In this document: piece by piece, positions 16,590-24,321 of the stretch
How the letters are laid out: the number at the start of each line of letters is the position of its first letter
Position numbering within the stretch: the stretch's first letter is position 1
Source of the DNA: Pseudomonas nitroreducens
GTDB lineage: Bacteria > Pseudomonadota > Gammaproteobacteria > Pseudomonadales > Pseudomonadaceae
Direction: 5' to 3'
Length of the DNA stretch: 64,000 nucleotides
Assembly (NCBI RefSeq): GCF_014204515.1
Contig: NZ_JACHLI010000012.1
Coordinates: 1 to 64,000, forward strand
Translations under genes and position numbers: made by a program
Notes under the pieces: generated by a model
Told to the model about the DNA's origin: nothing
The model's input: only the letters and a program-made list of their open reading frames with translations
Databases searched by the model: none

Positions 16590-17399
16590 ATGGCGCGCCT
16601 GCTGATCCTCGCCAGCCTCCTGGGCGGCAGCGCCGCGACGGTCGCCGCCGACTTGCCGGACAGCCACGACCTGGACATCCTGCCGCGCTTCCCGCGCTCG
16701 GAAATCGTCGACTTCAACCAGTCGCCGAGCCAGGAACGCATCTACCCGCAAGGCTCGATCAGCCGCATCAGCGGGCGTCTGCGCATGGAAGGCGAGGTGC
16801 GCGCCATCGGCGAGCTGACCGCCGTGACCTACCGCCTGCCCGACGAGGATTCCAGCCAGAGCGCCTTCGCCGCCGCGCGCAAGGACCTGCTCAAGGCCGA
16901 CGCCACGCCGCTGTTCTGGTGCGAGAGCCGTGACTGCGGCTCCAGCAACCTGCTGGCCAACGCGGTGTTCGGCAACTCCAAGCTGTTCGGCCCGGACGAG
17001 CAGCAGGCCTACCTGCTGGTGCGCCTCGCCGCGCCCCACGAGGACAGCCTGCTGGCGGTCTACACCATCACCCGCGGCAACCGCCGTGCCTACCTGCACG
17101 CCGAACAGCTCGACGCCGGCGCGCCGCTGGGCGAGCTGCTGCCCAGCCCGGCGACCCTGATGCGCCTGCTCAAGGCCAACGGCGAGCTGACCCTCAGCCA
17201 CGTGCCGCAGGAGCCGGGCGGCGCCTGGCTTGACCTGCTGGTGCGCACCCTGCGCCTGGACACCGGCGTGCGCGTGGAGCTGGCCGGCCAGCACGCTGGC
17301 GATTGGCGCACCGCGCTCACCGCCCAGGGCGTGCGCGATGCGCGCCTGGAGCAGGGCAAGGATGATGGCGACGGCCTGCATCTGACCTGGCTGCGCTGA
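16590..17399 (+). CDS. DUF4892 domain-containing exported protein
   Basis: A protein of unknown function, 269 residues from this start. The N-terminus MARLLILASLLGGSAATVAA reads as a signal peptide, so it is probably periplasmic or outer-membrane associated. The body fits the DUF4892 family of Pseudomonas, including FWCESRDCGSSNLLANAVFGNSKLFGPDEQQAYLLVRL with two Cys that could form a disulfide. An alternative start at 16518, with AGGGAG 7 nt upstream, would add 24 residues before the signal. It corresponds to PA1623 by order. Confidence 0.82.
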   Translation: MARLLILASLLGGSAATVAADLPDSHDLDILPRFPRSEIVDFNQSPSQERIYPQGSISRISGRLRMEGEVRAIGELTAVTYRLPDEDSSQSAFAAARKDLLKADATPLFWCESRDCGSSNLLANAVFGNSKLFGPDEQQAYLLVRLAAPHEDSLLAVYTITRGNRRAYLHAEQLDAGAPLGELLPSPATLMRLLKANGELTLSHVPQEPGGAWLDLLVRTLRLDTGVRVELAGQHAGDWRTALTAQGVRDARLEQGKDDGDGLHLTWLR

Positions 17400-17461
17400 T
17401 TCTCCTACGCCCACAGCGCAAACGCCCTACACTGGGCCTTTCGAGCCAACCGGGAATTCCC

Positions 17462-18517
17462 ATGTTCGACAATGATCGCCTGTTGCTGCGCCTGCTGCTG
17501 CTCGGCCTGCTGGGCGCCAGTATCTGGGTGCTGCTGCCATTCTGGTCGGCGCTGTTCTGGGCCGCCGTTCTGGCTTTCGCCAGCTGGCCGCTGATGCGTT
17601 TGCTGACCCAGTTGCTGGGGGGGCGCCAGGCCGCCGCCGCGGGCGTGCTCACCGTGGGCTGGATCGTGCTGGTAGCGCTGCCGTTGGTATGGCTGGGCTT
17701 CGGCCTGGTGGACCGGGTGCGCGAGGGCGTGGAGCTGGTGAAGAACCTGCAGGTCTCCGGCCTGCCGCCACCGCCGGAGTGGATGGCGCGCGTCCCGCTG
17801 ATCGGCGACCGCCTCGTGGGCTGGTGGTACCAGGCGGACCAGCAGGGCGTGGCGATGTTCTCCGCGCTCAAGCCGTATATGGGCGAGGTCGGCAACTGGG
17901 CCCTGGCGCGCAGCGCCAAGCTCGGCGTGGGCATCTTCGAACTGGTGCTGAGCCTGGTGCTGATCTTCTTCTTCTACCGCGACGGCCAGCGCCTGCAGGC
18001 CTTCGCCCACGGCGTGCTGGAACGCCTGATCGGCGACGCCGCCCAACAGTACCTGGACATCATCGCTGGCACGGTGCAGCGGGTGGTCAACGGGGTGATC
18101 GGCACCGCCGCCGCCCAGGCCGTGCTGGCCACCATCGGATTCTTCATCGCCGGGGTGCCGGGGGCCTTCCTGCTCGGCCTGCTGACCTTCGTCTGCAGCC
18201 TGCTGATGGTGCCGCCGCTGGTCTGGGGGCCGGCGGTGCTCTGGCTGTTCTACCAGCAGAGCTACGGCTACGCGGTGTTCATGGCGATCTGGGGCTTCTT
18301 CGTGATCAGCGGCGTGGACAACATCCTCAAGCCCTACCTGATCAGTCGCGGCGGCAACCTGCCGCTGGTGGTGGTGCTGCTGGGCGTGCTCGGCGGGTTG
18401 CTCAGCTTCGGCTTCATCGGCCTGTTCCTTGGGCCGGTGCTGCTGGCTGTGGTGTACAACCTGGTCAGCGCCTGGGTGGCCAGCTCGCACCGGCCACCGC
18501 CGCCGCCGGTGGTTTGA
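17462..18517 (+). CDS. AI-2E family transporter (PerM-like)
   Basis: A 351-residue inner-membrane protein. It has about seven or eight hydrophobic segments and the features of the AI-2E/PerM exporter family: a soluble segment at about 85-155 (VDRVREGVELVKNL), VLIFFFYRDGQRLQAF, VQRVVNGVIGTAAAQAVLATIGF and, near the end, VDNILKPYLISRGGNLPLVVVLLGVLGGLLSFGFIGLFLGPVLL split over two helices. Family members move small molecules or sodium; the function here is unknown. The C-terminus ends in a Pro-rich tail. It is the last plus-strand gene before a repeat-filled gap. Confidence 0.9.
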   Translation: MFDNDRLLLRLLLLGLLGASIWVLLPFWSALFWAAVLAFASWPLMRLLTQLLGGRQAAAAGVLTVGWIVLVALPLVWLGFGLVDRVREGVELVKNLQVSGLPPPPEWMARVPLIGDRLVGWWYQADQQGVAMFSALKPYMGEVGNWALARSAKLGVGIFELVLSLVLIFFFYRDGQRLQAFAHGVLERLIGDAAQQYLDIIAGTVQRVVNGVIGTAAAQAVLATIGFFIAGVPGAFLLGLLTFVCSLLMVPPLVWGPAVLWLFYQQSYGYAVFMAIWGFFVISGVDNILKPYLISRGGNLPLVVVLLGVLGGLLSFGFIGLFLGPVLLAVVYNLVSAWVASSHRPPPPPVV

Positions 18518-18540
18518 GGTTTCGGAGCGGGGGTTGCCGT

Positions 18541-18818
18541 TTCCCTAACCCTCTTCCGTGGGGAGAGGGGATGGTTCAATGCGTACTGAAAGCTCTGCGC
18601 TCGCCGGTTGATGCCGTGAAACGTGTCCACGCCGAGCGGTTTTCGGCAGTGATTTGAGATTTCTGAGCGGGCGGCGGCCCTCACCCTGACCCTCTCCCAG
18701 AGGGAGAGGGGACTGGTCGGTGCGCTTTGAAATCGCGGAGCTTGCCGGCGGACTTTTCTATAAAACCCATGCGCCGAACGGCTCCCTCTCCCTCTGGGAG
18801 AGGGCTGGGGTGAGGGTG
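18541..18818. repeat. Array of CCCTCTCCC/GGGAGAGGG hairpin repeats
   Basis: Three hairpin units, at about 18541-18570, 18678-18712 and 18783-18818. Each has CCCTCTCC facing GGAGAGGG, and the outer flanks CCCTCACCCTGA and TGGGGTGAGGG are mirror images. Spacers of 70-110 bp share pieces such as GCTCGCCGG. The same family forms the array inside the kdp operon (28106), and single copies are seen at 29022 and 51381-51515. It fills most of the 482-bp gap before the MFS gene. Confidence 0.82.
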
Positions 18819-18851
18819 TCAGCAGGCGCTCCGGAGTTCGCCAGGTAGTCT

Positions 18852-18893
18852 GTTCGCGAGCAAGCTCGCTCCTACGACAAGCTCGCTCCTACC
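18852..18893. repeat. REP-like element (GTAGGAGCGAGCTTGC family)
   Basis: TTCGCGAGCAAGCTCGCTCCTAC, followed directly by a shortened second copy, CAAGCTCGCTCCTACC. It is the same family as the clusters at 12740 and 45319. Confidence 0.8.
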
Positions 18894-18929
18894 AAAAGCG
18901 CCTTGGATCTGGCGAGCTCAGCCAGGCAG

Positions 18930-18997
18930 GGCGAATAACCCGGAACGGTTTACCCGCCGCGCTGGCGGATAACGCTTGAGGCGTTAGGCGCCCTACG
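18930..18997. repeat. Palindromic repeat (GGATAACGC...GCGCCCTACG family)
   Basis: GAATAACCCGGAACGGTTTACCCGCC followed by GGCGGATAACGCTTGAGGCG and ending GCGCCCTACG. It resembles the unit at 574-646 almost word for word. It abuts the stop of the minus-strand MFS gene and may act as its transcript end. Confidence 0.78.
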
Positions 18998-18999
18998 AT

Positions 19000-20280
19000 T
19001 CAGACCTGCTCGCTCTTCACCTGCACCAGCTTGTCCCGCCCGGCGCCGAGGCCGAAGACGATGCCCGCCACGGTCACCACCACGAAGATCACCCCGGTCG
19101 CGGCCCAGCCGCCGGTGGCGTCGTGCACCACGCCGACCAGGAACGGCCCGCAGGCCGCCAGGGTGTAGCCCACACCCTGGGCCATGCCGGAGAGGTTGGA
19201 GGCGACGTGGGAATCCGGCGAGCGCAGTACGATCAGCGCCAGGGCGATGCTGAAGGTGCCGCCCTGGCCGAGGCCGAGCACCACGGCCCAACCCCAGATG
19301 CCCGACAGCGGGGCGAACAGCAGGCCGAGCAGGCCGGCCAGGGTCAGGCCCATGACGATGACCACGGCGATGCGCTGGTCCTTGCCACGGGTCGCCAGCC
19401 ACGGTGCGGCCAGGGCGCTGAACAGCTGCACCATCACCGAACCGGAGAGCACCAGCCCGGCTTCCACGGCGCTCAGGCCGCGGTCGATGAGGATCGACGG
19501 CACCCAGCCGAAGACGATGTAGGCCAGCGACGACTGCAGGCCCATGTACAGCGTGACCTGCCAGGCCAGCGGATCGCTCCACAGACCCTTGACCCTGTGC
19601 ATCGCGCGGTGGGCGTGGTGGTTCTGGCGGGTCTGCGGCAGCCAGATCGCCGCGGCGACTACCGCCGGGATGGCCCAGAACGCCAGCGCCAGCTGCCAGC
19701 TGTCGTCCAGCAGCTTGGCCAGCGGCACGGTGGAGCCGGCGGCGGTGGCGGCGCCCAGGCACAGGGCCATGGTGTAGACGCCGGTCATGGTCCCGGCGAT
19801 GTGCGGGAAATCGCGCTTGACGATGCCCGGCAGCAGCACGCCGATGATGCCGATGCTGGCGCCGGCCACCAGGCTGCCGAGGAACAGCCCGGCCACCGGG
19901 AACAGGCTGCGCAGGACGATGCCGCCGGCCAGGGTGAAGAGGATCAGCAGCACGGTGCGCTCGGCGCCCAGGCGCCGCGCGAGCATCGGCGCCAGCGGCG
20001 CGAACAGGCCCAGGCAGAGCACCGGCAGGGTGGTCAGCAGGCCGGCGGCTGACGCCGAAAGCCCGGTGCCGTCACGCACGGTGTTGAGCAGCGGCGACAG
20101 GCTGGACAGCGCCGGACGCAGGTTGATCGCCACCAGCACCAGGCCCAGCAGCAACAGCCAGGTGCGTTGCGGGCGCGGTGCAGTCGGCGGCGCGCTGTCG
20201 TCTTCGGCGTCGATCAGCAGTTCCTCGGGTGGACAGGACACCTTGTGCTCGGTGTCTTTCGGATCATGGGGCAGGGACAT
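19000..20280 (-). CDS. MFS transporter, CynX/NimT family
   Basis: An inner-membrane transporter of about 426 residues with 12 predicted helices. The cytoplasmic N-terminus of about 40 residues is followed by LLLLGLVLVAINLRPALSSLSPLLNTV, a segment typical of the CynX/NimT (cyanate/nitroimidazole) subgroup, with LARRLGAERTVLL as the loop motif. The substrate is unknown. The start at 20280 was chosen for its GGA spaced 8 nt upstream; the ATG at 20289 is equally in frame. The next gene upstream is a GntR regulator, so the pair probably forms one unit (PA1626-PA1627 by order). Confidence 0.9.
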   Translation of the reverse strand: MSLPHDPKDTEHKVSCPPEELLIDAEDDSAPPTAPRPQRTWLLLLGLVLVAINLRPALSSLSPLLNTVRDGTGLSASAAGLLTTLPVLCLGLFAPLAPMLARRLGAERTVLLILFTLAGGIVLRSLFPVAGLFLGSLVAGASIGIIGVLLPGIVKRDFPHIAGTMTGVYTMALCLGAATAAGSTVPLAKLLDDSWQLALAFWAIPAVVAAAIWLPQTRQNHHAHRAMHRVKGLWSDPLAWQVTLYMGLQSSLAYIVFGWVPSILIDRGLSAVEAGLVLSGSVMVQLFSALAAPWLATRGKDQRIAVVIVMGLTLAGLLGLLFAPLSGIWGWAVVLGLGQGGTFSIALALIVLRSPDSHVASNLSGMAQGVGYTLAACGPFLVGVVHDATGGWAATGVIFVVVTVAGIVFGLGAGRDKLVQVKSEQV

Positions 20281-20346
20281 GGTGGGCATTCCAGGGCAGC
20301 AAGGCAGAAAGCGTTCGTCGAAAAGCGTTGGTACAGGAAATGGGAG

Positions 20347-21009
20347 TCAGATCAGCAGCGCGCGGTTCGCTTTCGCCGCGGCCTCGGCGTCACCACGGGC
20401 GATGGCCTCCACCAGCTCGCGGTGCAACTCGAAACTTGGCTGCGGCCGGCTCGGGTCGCCGATGGTGCGCTCCAGGCCGGCGCGGATCACCTGGGAAAAG
20501 TAGCGGTACAGCTCGCTGAGCACCGGGTTGTGGGCGCTGTCGACCACCCGCTGGTGGAACGCCAGGTCATGGGCGATGTAGTCATCCAATGAGCCGCCGT
20601 GGTGCACGGCGGAGGCTTCCAGCGCTTCGCGCAGGGCAGCGAGGTCGGCCTCGCTGCGGCGCTCGGCGGCCAGCCGGCTGGCTTCCACCTCGATGATGCC
20701 GCGCGCCTCCAGGGCCTGCTCCACCGAGCTGCGCGCCAGCACCAGCATGGTGTCCAGCGGGTCGGCGCAGGCGCGCACGTAGGTACCGTCGCCCTGGCGC
20801 ACTTCCAGCACGCCGGAGAAGGTCAGCACCCGCACCGCTTCGCGCACGGTATTGCGGCTGATACCCAGGGATTCGGCCAGTTCCGGCTCCGGCGGCAGGC
20901 GCTGGCCCAGCGGCCAGGTGCCGTCGTCGATGCGCAGGCGGATCTGCTCCAGGGCGATATCCACCAGGGAGCGCTTTTGAATGGGGGCAGGCGGAACAGG
21001 GCTTGGCAT
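20347..21009 (-). CDS. GntR family regulator, FCD subfamily
   Basis: A 220-residue regulator. The N-terminal winged helix shows LGQRLPPEPELAESLGISRNTVREAVRVLTFSGVLEVRQGDGTYV over two adjoining segments, the GntR signature. The C-terminal FCD ligand domain (about 85-215) has the metal-binding pattern DLAFHQRVVDSAHNP and a distal His in SFELHRELVEAI. It sits 66 bp upstream of the MFS gene, its probable target. Just upstream of the start, TCATC-g-GATGA (21022-21032) may be its own operator. The start is uncertain: ATG at 21009, or TTG at 21021. Confidence 0.88.
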   Translation of the reverse strand: MPSPVPPAPIQKRSLVDIALEQIRLRIDDGTWPLGQRLPPEPELAESLGISRNTVREAVRVLTFSGVLEVRQGDGTYVRACADPLDTMLVLARSSVEQALEARGIIEVEASRLAAERRSEADLAALREALEASAVHHGGSLDDYIAHDLAFHQRVVDSAHNPVLSELYRYFSQVIRAGLERTIGDPSRPQPSFELHRELVEAIARGDAEAAAKANRALLI

Positions 21010-21130
21010 GGAAACATCCAATCATCGGATGAATTTGAAGGGCCCAAGCCTAGGGCAAAGTCGGGGAGGGATGCAAACGGAGAAAGACCGCCGGAGCACG
21101 GGCGCTCCGGCGTCAGCCGTCACGACTGGG

Positions 21131-21907
21131 TCACGCGGCGATATTCACCAGGCTGCCACTGGTGGCCTGCAGCGAAGTGAGCTCGCTGCTCTGGTATTGC
21201 TTGAGCAGGTTCGCCACCAGCTTCTGGTAGGCCGCGCCGGTGTTGGCGTTGCTGGAGGTGCTGGTGGAGGCGGTGGTCGTGCTGGCCGAAGAACTGTTGG
21301 AGGAGTCGTCGGACGAACCGCTGGAGGCCGAAGGAGGCGGGGGCGGTGGCGGGCCGTCCGGGCGCTGGGCCTGCAGTGTGCTGGTCAGCTCGTCGTTGCT
21401 GATCGAGCCGCTGCCGTCGGCGTCGAGCTGGCTGAACAGAGTGCTCAGGCGCTCGCTGTCGTCATCGCCGCTGCCCAGTGCGGAGAGTTCGTCGGCGCTG
21501 ATGCTGCCATCGCCGTCGGTATCCAGCTGGCTGATCAGGTCTTCGGCGGAATCGCCCAGCCCGCCCATCTCGCCGGGTGGTGGTGGCGGTGGGGGCATGG
21601 CCGCGGACAGCTCGTCCTGGGAAATGCCGCCGCTGTCGTCGCTGTCCAGCTCGCTGAGCAGGGCGTCGATATCGATGTCGCTGCTGTCCGAGTCGTCGCT
21701 GGAGGACAGCGCGCTGGTCAGTTCATCCTTGCTGATGCTGCCGTCGCCATTGCTGTCGATGGACTTGAACAGATCTTCCTGGAATTTCGCCGCGCCCTGG
21801 TTGCCGCTGCTACCGCTGGTGGTTGCGGTGGTGCTGCTGGCGGTCTGGGTCCGGGCGAGCGAGCTGGTGTAGTAGCTCGCATAGCTGCTGCTCACGCCGC
21901 TGATCAT
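21131..21907 (-). CDS. EF-hand calcium-binding protein with poly-proline linkers
   Basis: A 258-residue acidic, Ser/Asp-rich protein with four EF-hand loops: DSNGDGSISKDE (51-62), DSDDSGGISQDE (88-99), DTDGDGSISADE (129-140) and DADGSGSISNDE (162-173). All keep Asp at position 1, Gly at 6 and Glu at 12, so all four should bind calcium. Runs of seven Pro follow loops 2 and 4. The low-complexity N- and C-termini (Ser/Thr/Ala) lack a clear signal peptide. It resembles the XopAW-type EF-hand family; secretion is unknown. GGAGA precedes the ATG. It lies 108 bp downstream of a sensor kinase whose periplasmic loop is also poly-proline. Confidence 0.9.
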   Translation of the reverse strand: MISGVSSSYASYYTSSLARTQTASSTTATTSGSSGNQGAAKFQEDLFKSIDSNGDGSISKDELTSALSSSDDSDSSDIDIDALLSELDSDDSGGISQDELSAAMPPPPPPPGEMGGLGDSAEDLISQLDTDGDGSISADELSALGSGDDDSERLSTLFSQLDADGSGSISNDELTSTLQAQRPDGPPPPPPPSASSGSSDDSSNSSSASTTTASTSTSSNANTGAAYQKLVANLLKQYQSSELTSLQATSGSLVNIAA

Positions 21908-22015
21908 GGGAGAGTCTCCGTGGTTGCCGAAGCGGAGGGTTCTCCGCTGATGACAGCCTCGGGCTCGCCTGTGTCGCCGGTTTGTGCGCTTTGTCTGCTG
22001 GCGGCTACAACGGCG

Positions 22016-23163
22016 TTACCCGGTTGTGCTTCTGGGCAGGCGCAGCACCGCGGTGGCGCCGCCGCCGGGGGTTTCCTCGAAGACCAGGTCGCCGCCCTGG
22101 CGCCGCGCCGCATCGCGGGCGATGGCCAGGCCCAGGCCGACGCCGCCGGAGTTGCGGTTGCGCGAGCCTTCCAGGCGGAAGAACGGCTCGAACACCTGCT
22201 CGCGCAGCTCGGCGGGGATGCCCGGACCGTGGTCGCGCACGCGGATTTCCACTTCGCGGGTGCCGTCGCGCAGTTCGATGCTGACATCGCCGGCGTAGCG
22301 CAGGGCATTGTCCAGCAGGTTGTTCAGGCATGAACGCAGGGCCATGGGTGGACCTTGAGCGGCGCGCAATAGCCGTCCACGCCGACATCGGCACCGCGCT
22401 CGCAGGCGTCTTCGGCCAGGGAGTCGGCCAGGGCTTTCACGTCGAACCACTGCAGCGGTTCGCTGGCGCGCTCCTGCTGCAGGTAGTGCAGGGTGGAGTC
22501 GAGCATGCCGATCATCTCGGCGAGGTCCTGGCCGATGCGCGTGCGCAGCTGCGGGTTGTCGATTTCCTCGACGCGCAGGCGCAGGCGTGACAACGGGGTG
22601 CGCAGATCATGGGACACCGCCACCAGCATGCGGCTGCGCTGCTGCACCTGCTCGCGGATGCGTTCGCGCATGCGATTGAAGGCGTGGGCGGCCTGGCGGG
22701 CTTCGCGCGGGCCGGTCTCCGGCAGCGGCGGGCTGTCCAGGTCTTCGGAGAGGCGCAATGCGGCGTCACCCATGCGCTGTACCGGGCGCGCCAGCAGGCG
22801 GGCGCCGATGCCGGCGGCAAGGATCAGCGCCAGCAGCTGGAAGGCGAACGGTGCACTCCAGAACGGCAGGCGTGGCGGCGGGGGTGGCGGCGGGCGGAAG
22901 CCTTCCGGTGGCGGGCGGAAACCCTCGGGCGGGGCGCCGAAGCCCGGCGGCGGACCGCGCTCGAAGCCCTGCTCCGGCGGCGGGGGCGGCGGCATGTCCG
23001 GGCGGTGCGGGCCGTAGTAGTGGAACCAGGCGAAGGCCAGCAGGTGGGCGACCACGATGGCCAGCAGGAACACCCCGAACAGCCGGGCGAACAGGCTGTC
23101 GGCGCGTTCCAGCGGCTTTTCCTTCGCGCGCTCGGGCGCGGACTCAGGCGATGTCGCGGACAT
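22016..23163 (-). pseudogene. Sensor histidine kinase split by a frameshift
   Basis: Two overlapping frames together encode one EnvZ-like kinase. Frame A (23163-22324, 279 residues) has a membrane segment at 28-46, a short periplasmic loop rich in Pro (47-99, with GFRPPP repeated), a second membrane segment at 100-122, HAMP, and His185 in SHDLRTPLSRL. It then goes out of frame after GYCAPLKVHP. The ATPase continues in a second frame from about 22345: MALRSCLNNLLDNALRYAGD, DHGPGIPAEL and GGVGLGLAIARDAAR, ending at 22016. One extra C in the CACCCATGG stretch near 22342-22348 would restore the frame. It may be a real mutation or an assembly error. The start overlaps the response-regulator stop by 20 bp. 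Confidence 0.85.
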
Positions 23164-23902
23164 CGAACAGGTAGCCTTCGCCGCGCACGGTCTTGATCAG
23201 CCGGGGCGAGCGCGGGTCGTCGCCGAGCTTCTGCCGCAGGCGCGAGACCAGCAGATCGATGCTGCGGTCGAAGGCCTCGATGGCGCGACCACGGGCGGCA
23301 TCCAGCAGCAATTCGCGGTTGAGCACCCGCCGCGGGCGTTCGAGGAACACCCAGAGCAGGCGGAATTCGGCGTTGGACAGCGGCACGACAAGACCGTCTG
23401 GCGCATGCAGCTGGCGCAGCACGCTGTCCAGGCGCCACTGGTCGAAGCGTACCTGGGCGCGCGGTTCGCCGCGGGCGCTGTCGTCGCTGCCGACCAGGTT
23501 GCCGCCGCGCACGCGGCGCAGGATGGTCTGGATGCGCGCCACCAGTTCGCGCGGTTCGAAGGGCTTGGCCATGTAGTCGTCGGCGCCCAGCTCCAGGCCG
23601 ATGATGCGGTCCGCCGGCTCGCAGCGGGCGGTGAGCATGAGGATCGGGATGTCCGACTCGGCGCGCAGGAAGCGGCACAGGGACAGACCGTCCTCGCCGG
23701 GCAGCATCAGGTCCAGCACCACCACGTCGAAGCTGTCGTTCTCCAGGGCGCGGCGCATCTCGACGCCGTCGGCAACGCCGTGGGCCTCGATGTTGAAGCG
23801 CGCGAGATAACCGCAGAGCAGCTCGCGGATCGGCTCGTCGTCATCCACCAGCAGGGCGCGGGTGGTCCAGCGGCGCGGGTCGTCGGAAGGGGTCGGGTGC
23901 AT
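23144..23902 (-). CDS. OmpR-family response regulator
   Basis: A 252-residue DNA-binding regulator. The receiver has the acidic pair in LLVDDDEP, phospho-acceptor Asp64 in VVVLDLMLPGEDG, Thr in MLTAR and Lys in YMAKPFEPREL. The C-terminal winged helix (about 150-250) shows LSNAEFRLLWVFLERPRRVLNRELLLD and DRSIDLLVSRLRQKLGDD. The start at 23902 is the Met that precedes the receiver, with AGG upstream. It is the first gene of an RR, kinase and EF-hand group on the minus strand. That group is not in the PAO1 order known to me, where PA1628-PA1631 stand here. Confidence 0.93.
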   Translation of the reverse strand: MHPTPSDDPRRWTTRALLVDDDEPIRELLCGYLARFNIEAHGVADGVEMRRALENDSFDVVVLDLMLPGEDGLSLCRFLRAESDIPILMLTARCEPADRIIGLELGADDYMAKPFEPRELVARIQTILRRVRGGNLVGSDDSARGEPRAQVRFDQWRLDSVLRQLHAPDGLVVPLSNAEFRLLWVFLERPRRVLNRELLLDAARGRAIEAFDRSIDLLVSRLRQKLGDDPRSPRLIKTVRGEGYLFDVRDIA

Positions 23903-24090
23903 GAAGAAACCTGTCGCGGGAAAACGTGGGGCAGGGTGGCCAGGGGCCTCTAGGGGCATGCGACCTGCGCATGCTAACCCGTCATCACGTGCGCGGGCCA
24001 TGGTCGGCGAGGCTGCGGCGTGAGGGTGTCGCCAGCGTGTCCGCTGTGTATCGGGTCAGATACAAAAGGCCGCGAATGCCACGCCAGAGC

Positions 24091-24111
24091 GGTTTTTTAC
24101 GCTTTCTTTAT
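24091..24111. promoter_or_regulatory. T-rich block upstream of kdpF, candidate KdpE site
   Basis: GGTTTTTTACGCTTTCTTTA is a pyrimidine-rich stretch 114-133 bp before kdpF, unusual in this GC-rich DNA. KdpE of E. coli binds a T-rich direct repeat upstream of kdpFABC, so this is the natural candidate; no experiment is implied. Confidence 0.4.
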
Positions 24112-24223
24112 GCCGCCCGCCGGGCCCGGGAATCGCTCCTTTACGCGCCGCTTGCGGAAAATTTCCGTCAGGCGGCAACGGCCGCCCAAGCGATGGAGTC
24201 GCCCGCGTGAGGAGAAAGCAATC

Positions 24224-24313
24224 ATGAGTGTGCTCGATGGTGTGTCACTGGTCCTGGCCACGGGACTGTTCATCTACCTGCTGGTGGCGCTGCTGCGCGC
24301 CGACCGTTCCTAG
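24224..24313 (+). CDS. kdpF: KdpF, small subunit of the potassium pump
   Basis: A 29-residue peptide, MSVLDGVSLVLATGLF followed by IYLLVALLRADRS, that forms one transmembrane helix. KdpF stabilises the KdpABC complex and this is its usual size and place, 8 bp before kdpA. GAGGAGAAAG precedes the ATG. The gene is easily missed because it is so short. Confidence 0.93.
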   Translation: MSVLDGVSLVLATGLFIYLLVALLRADRS

Positions 24314-24321
24314 GAGACGTC

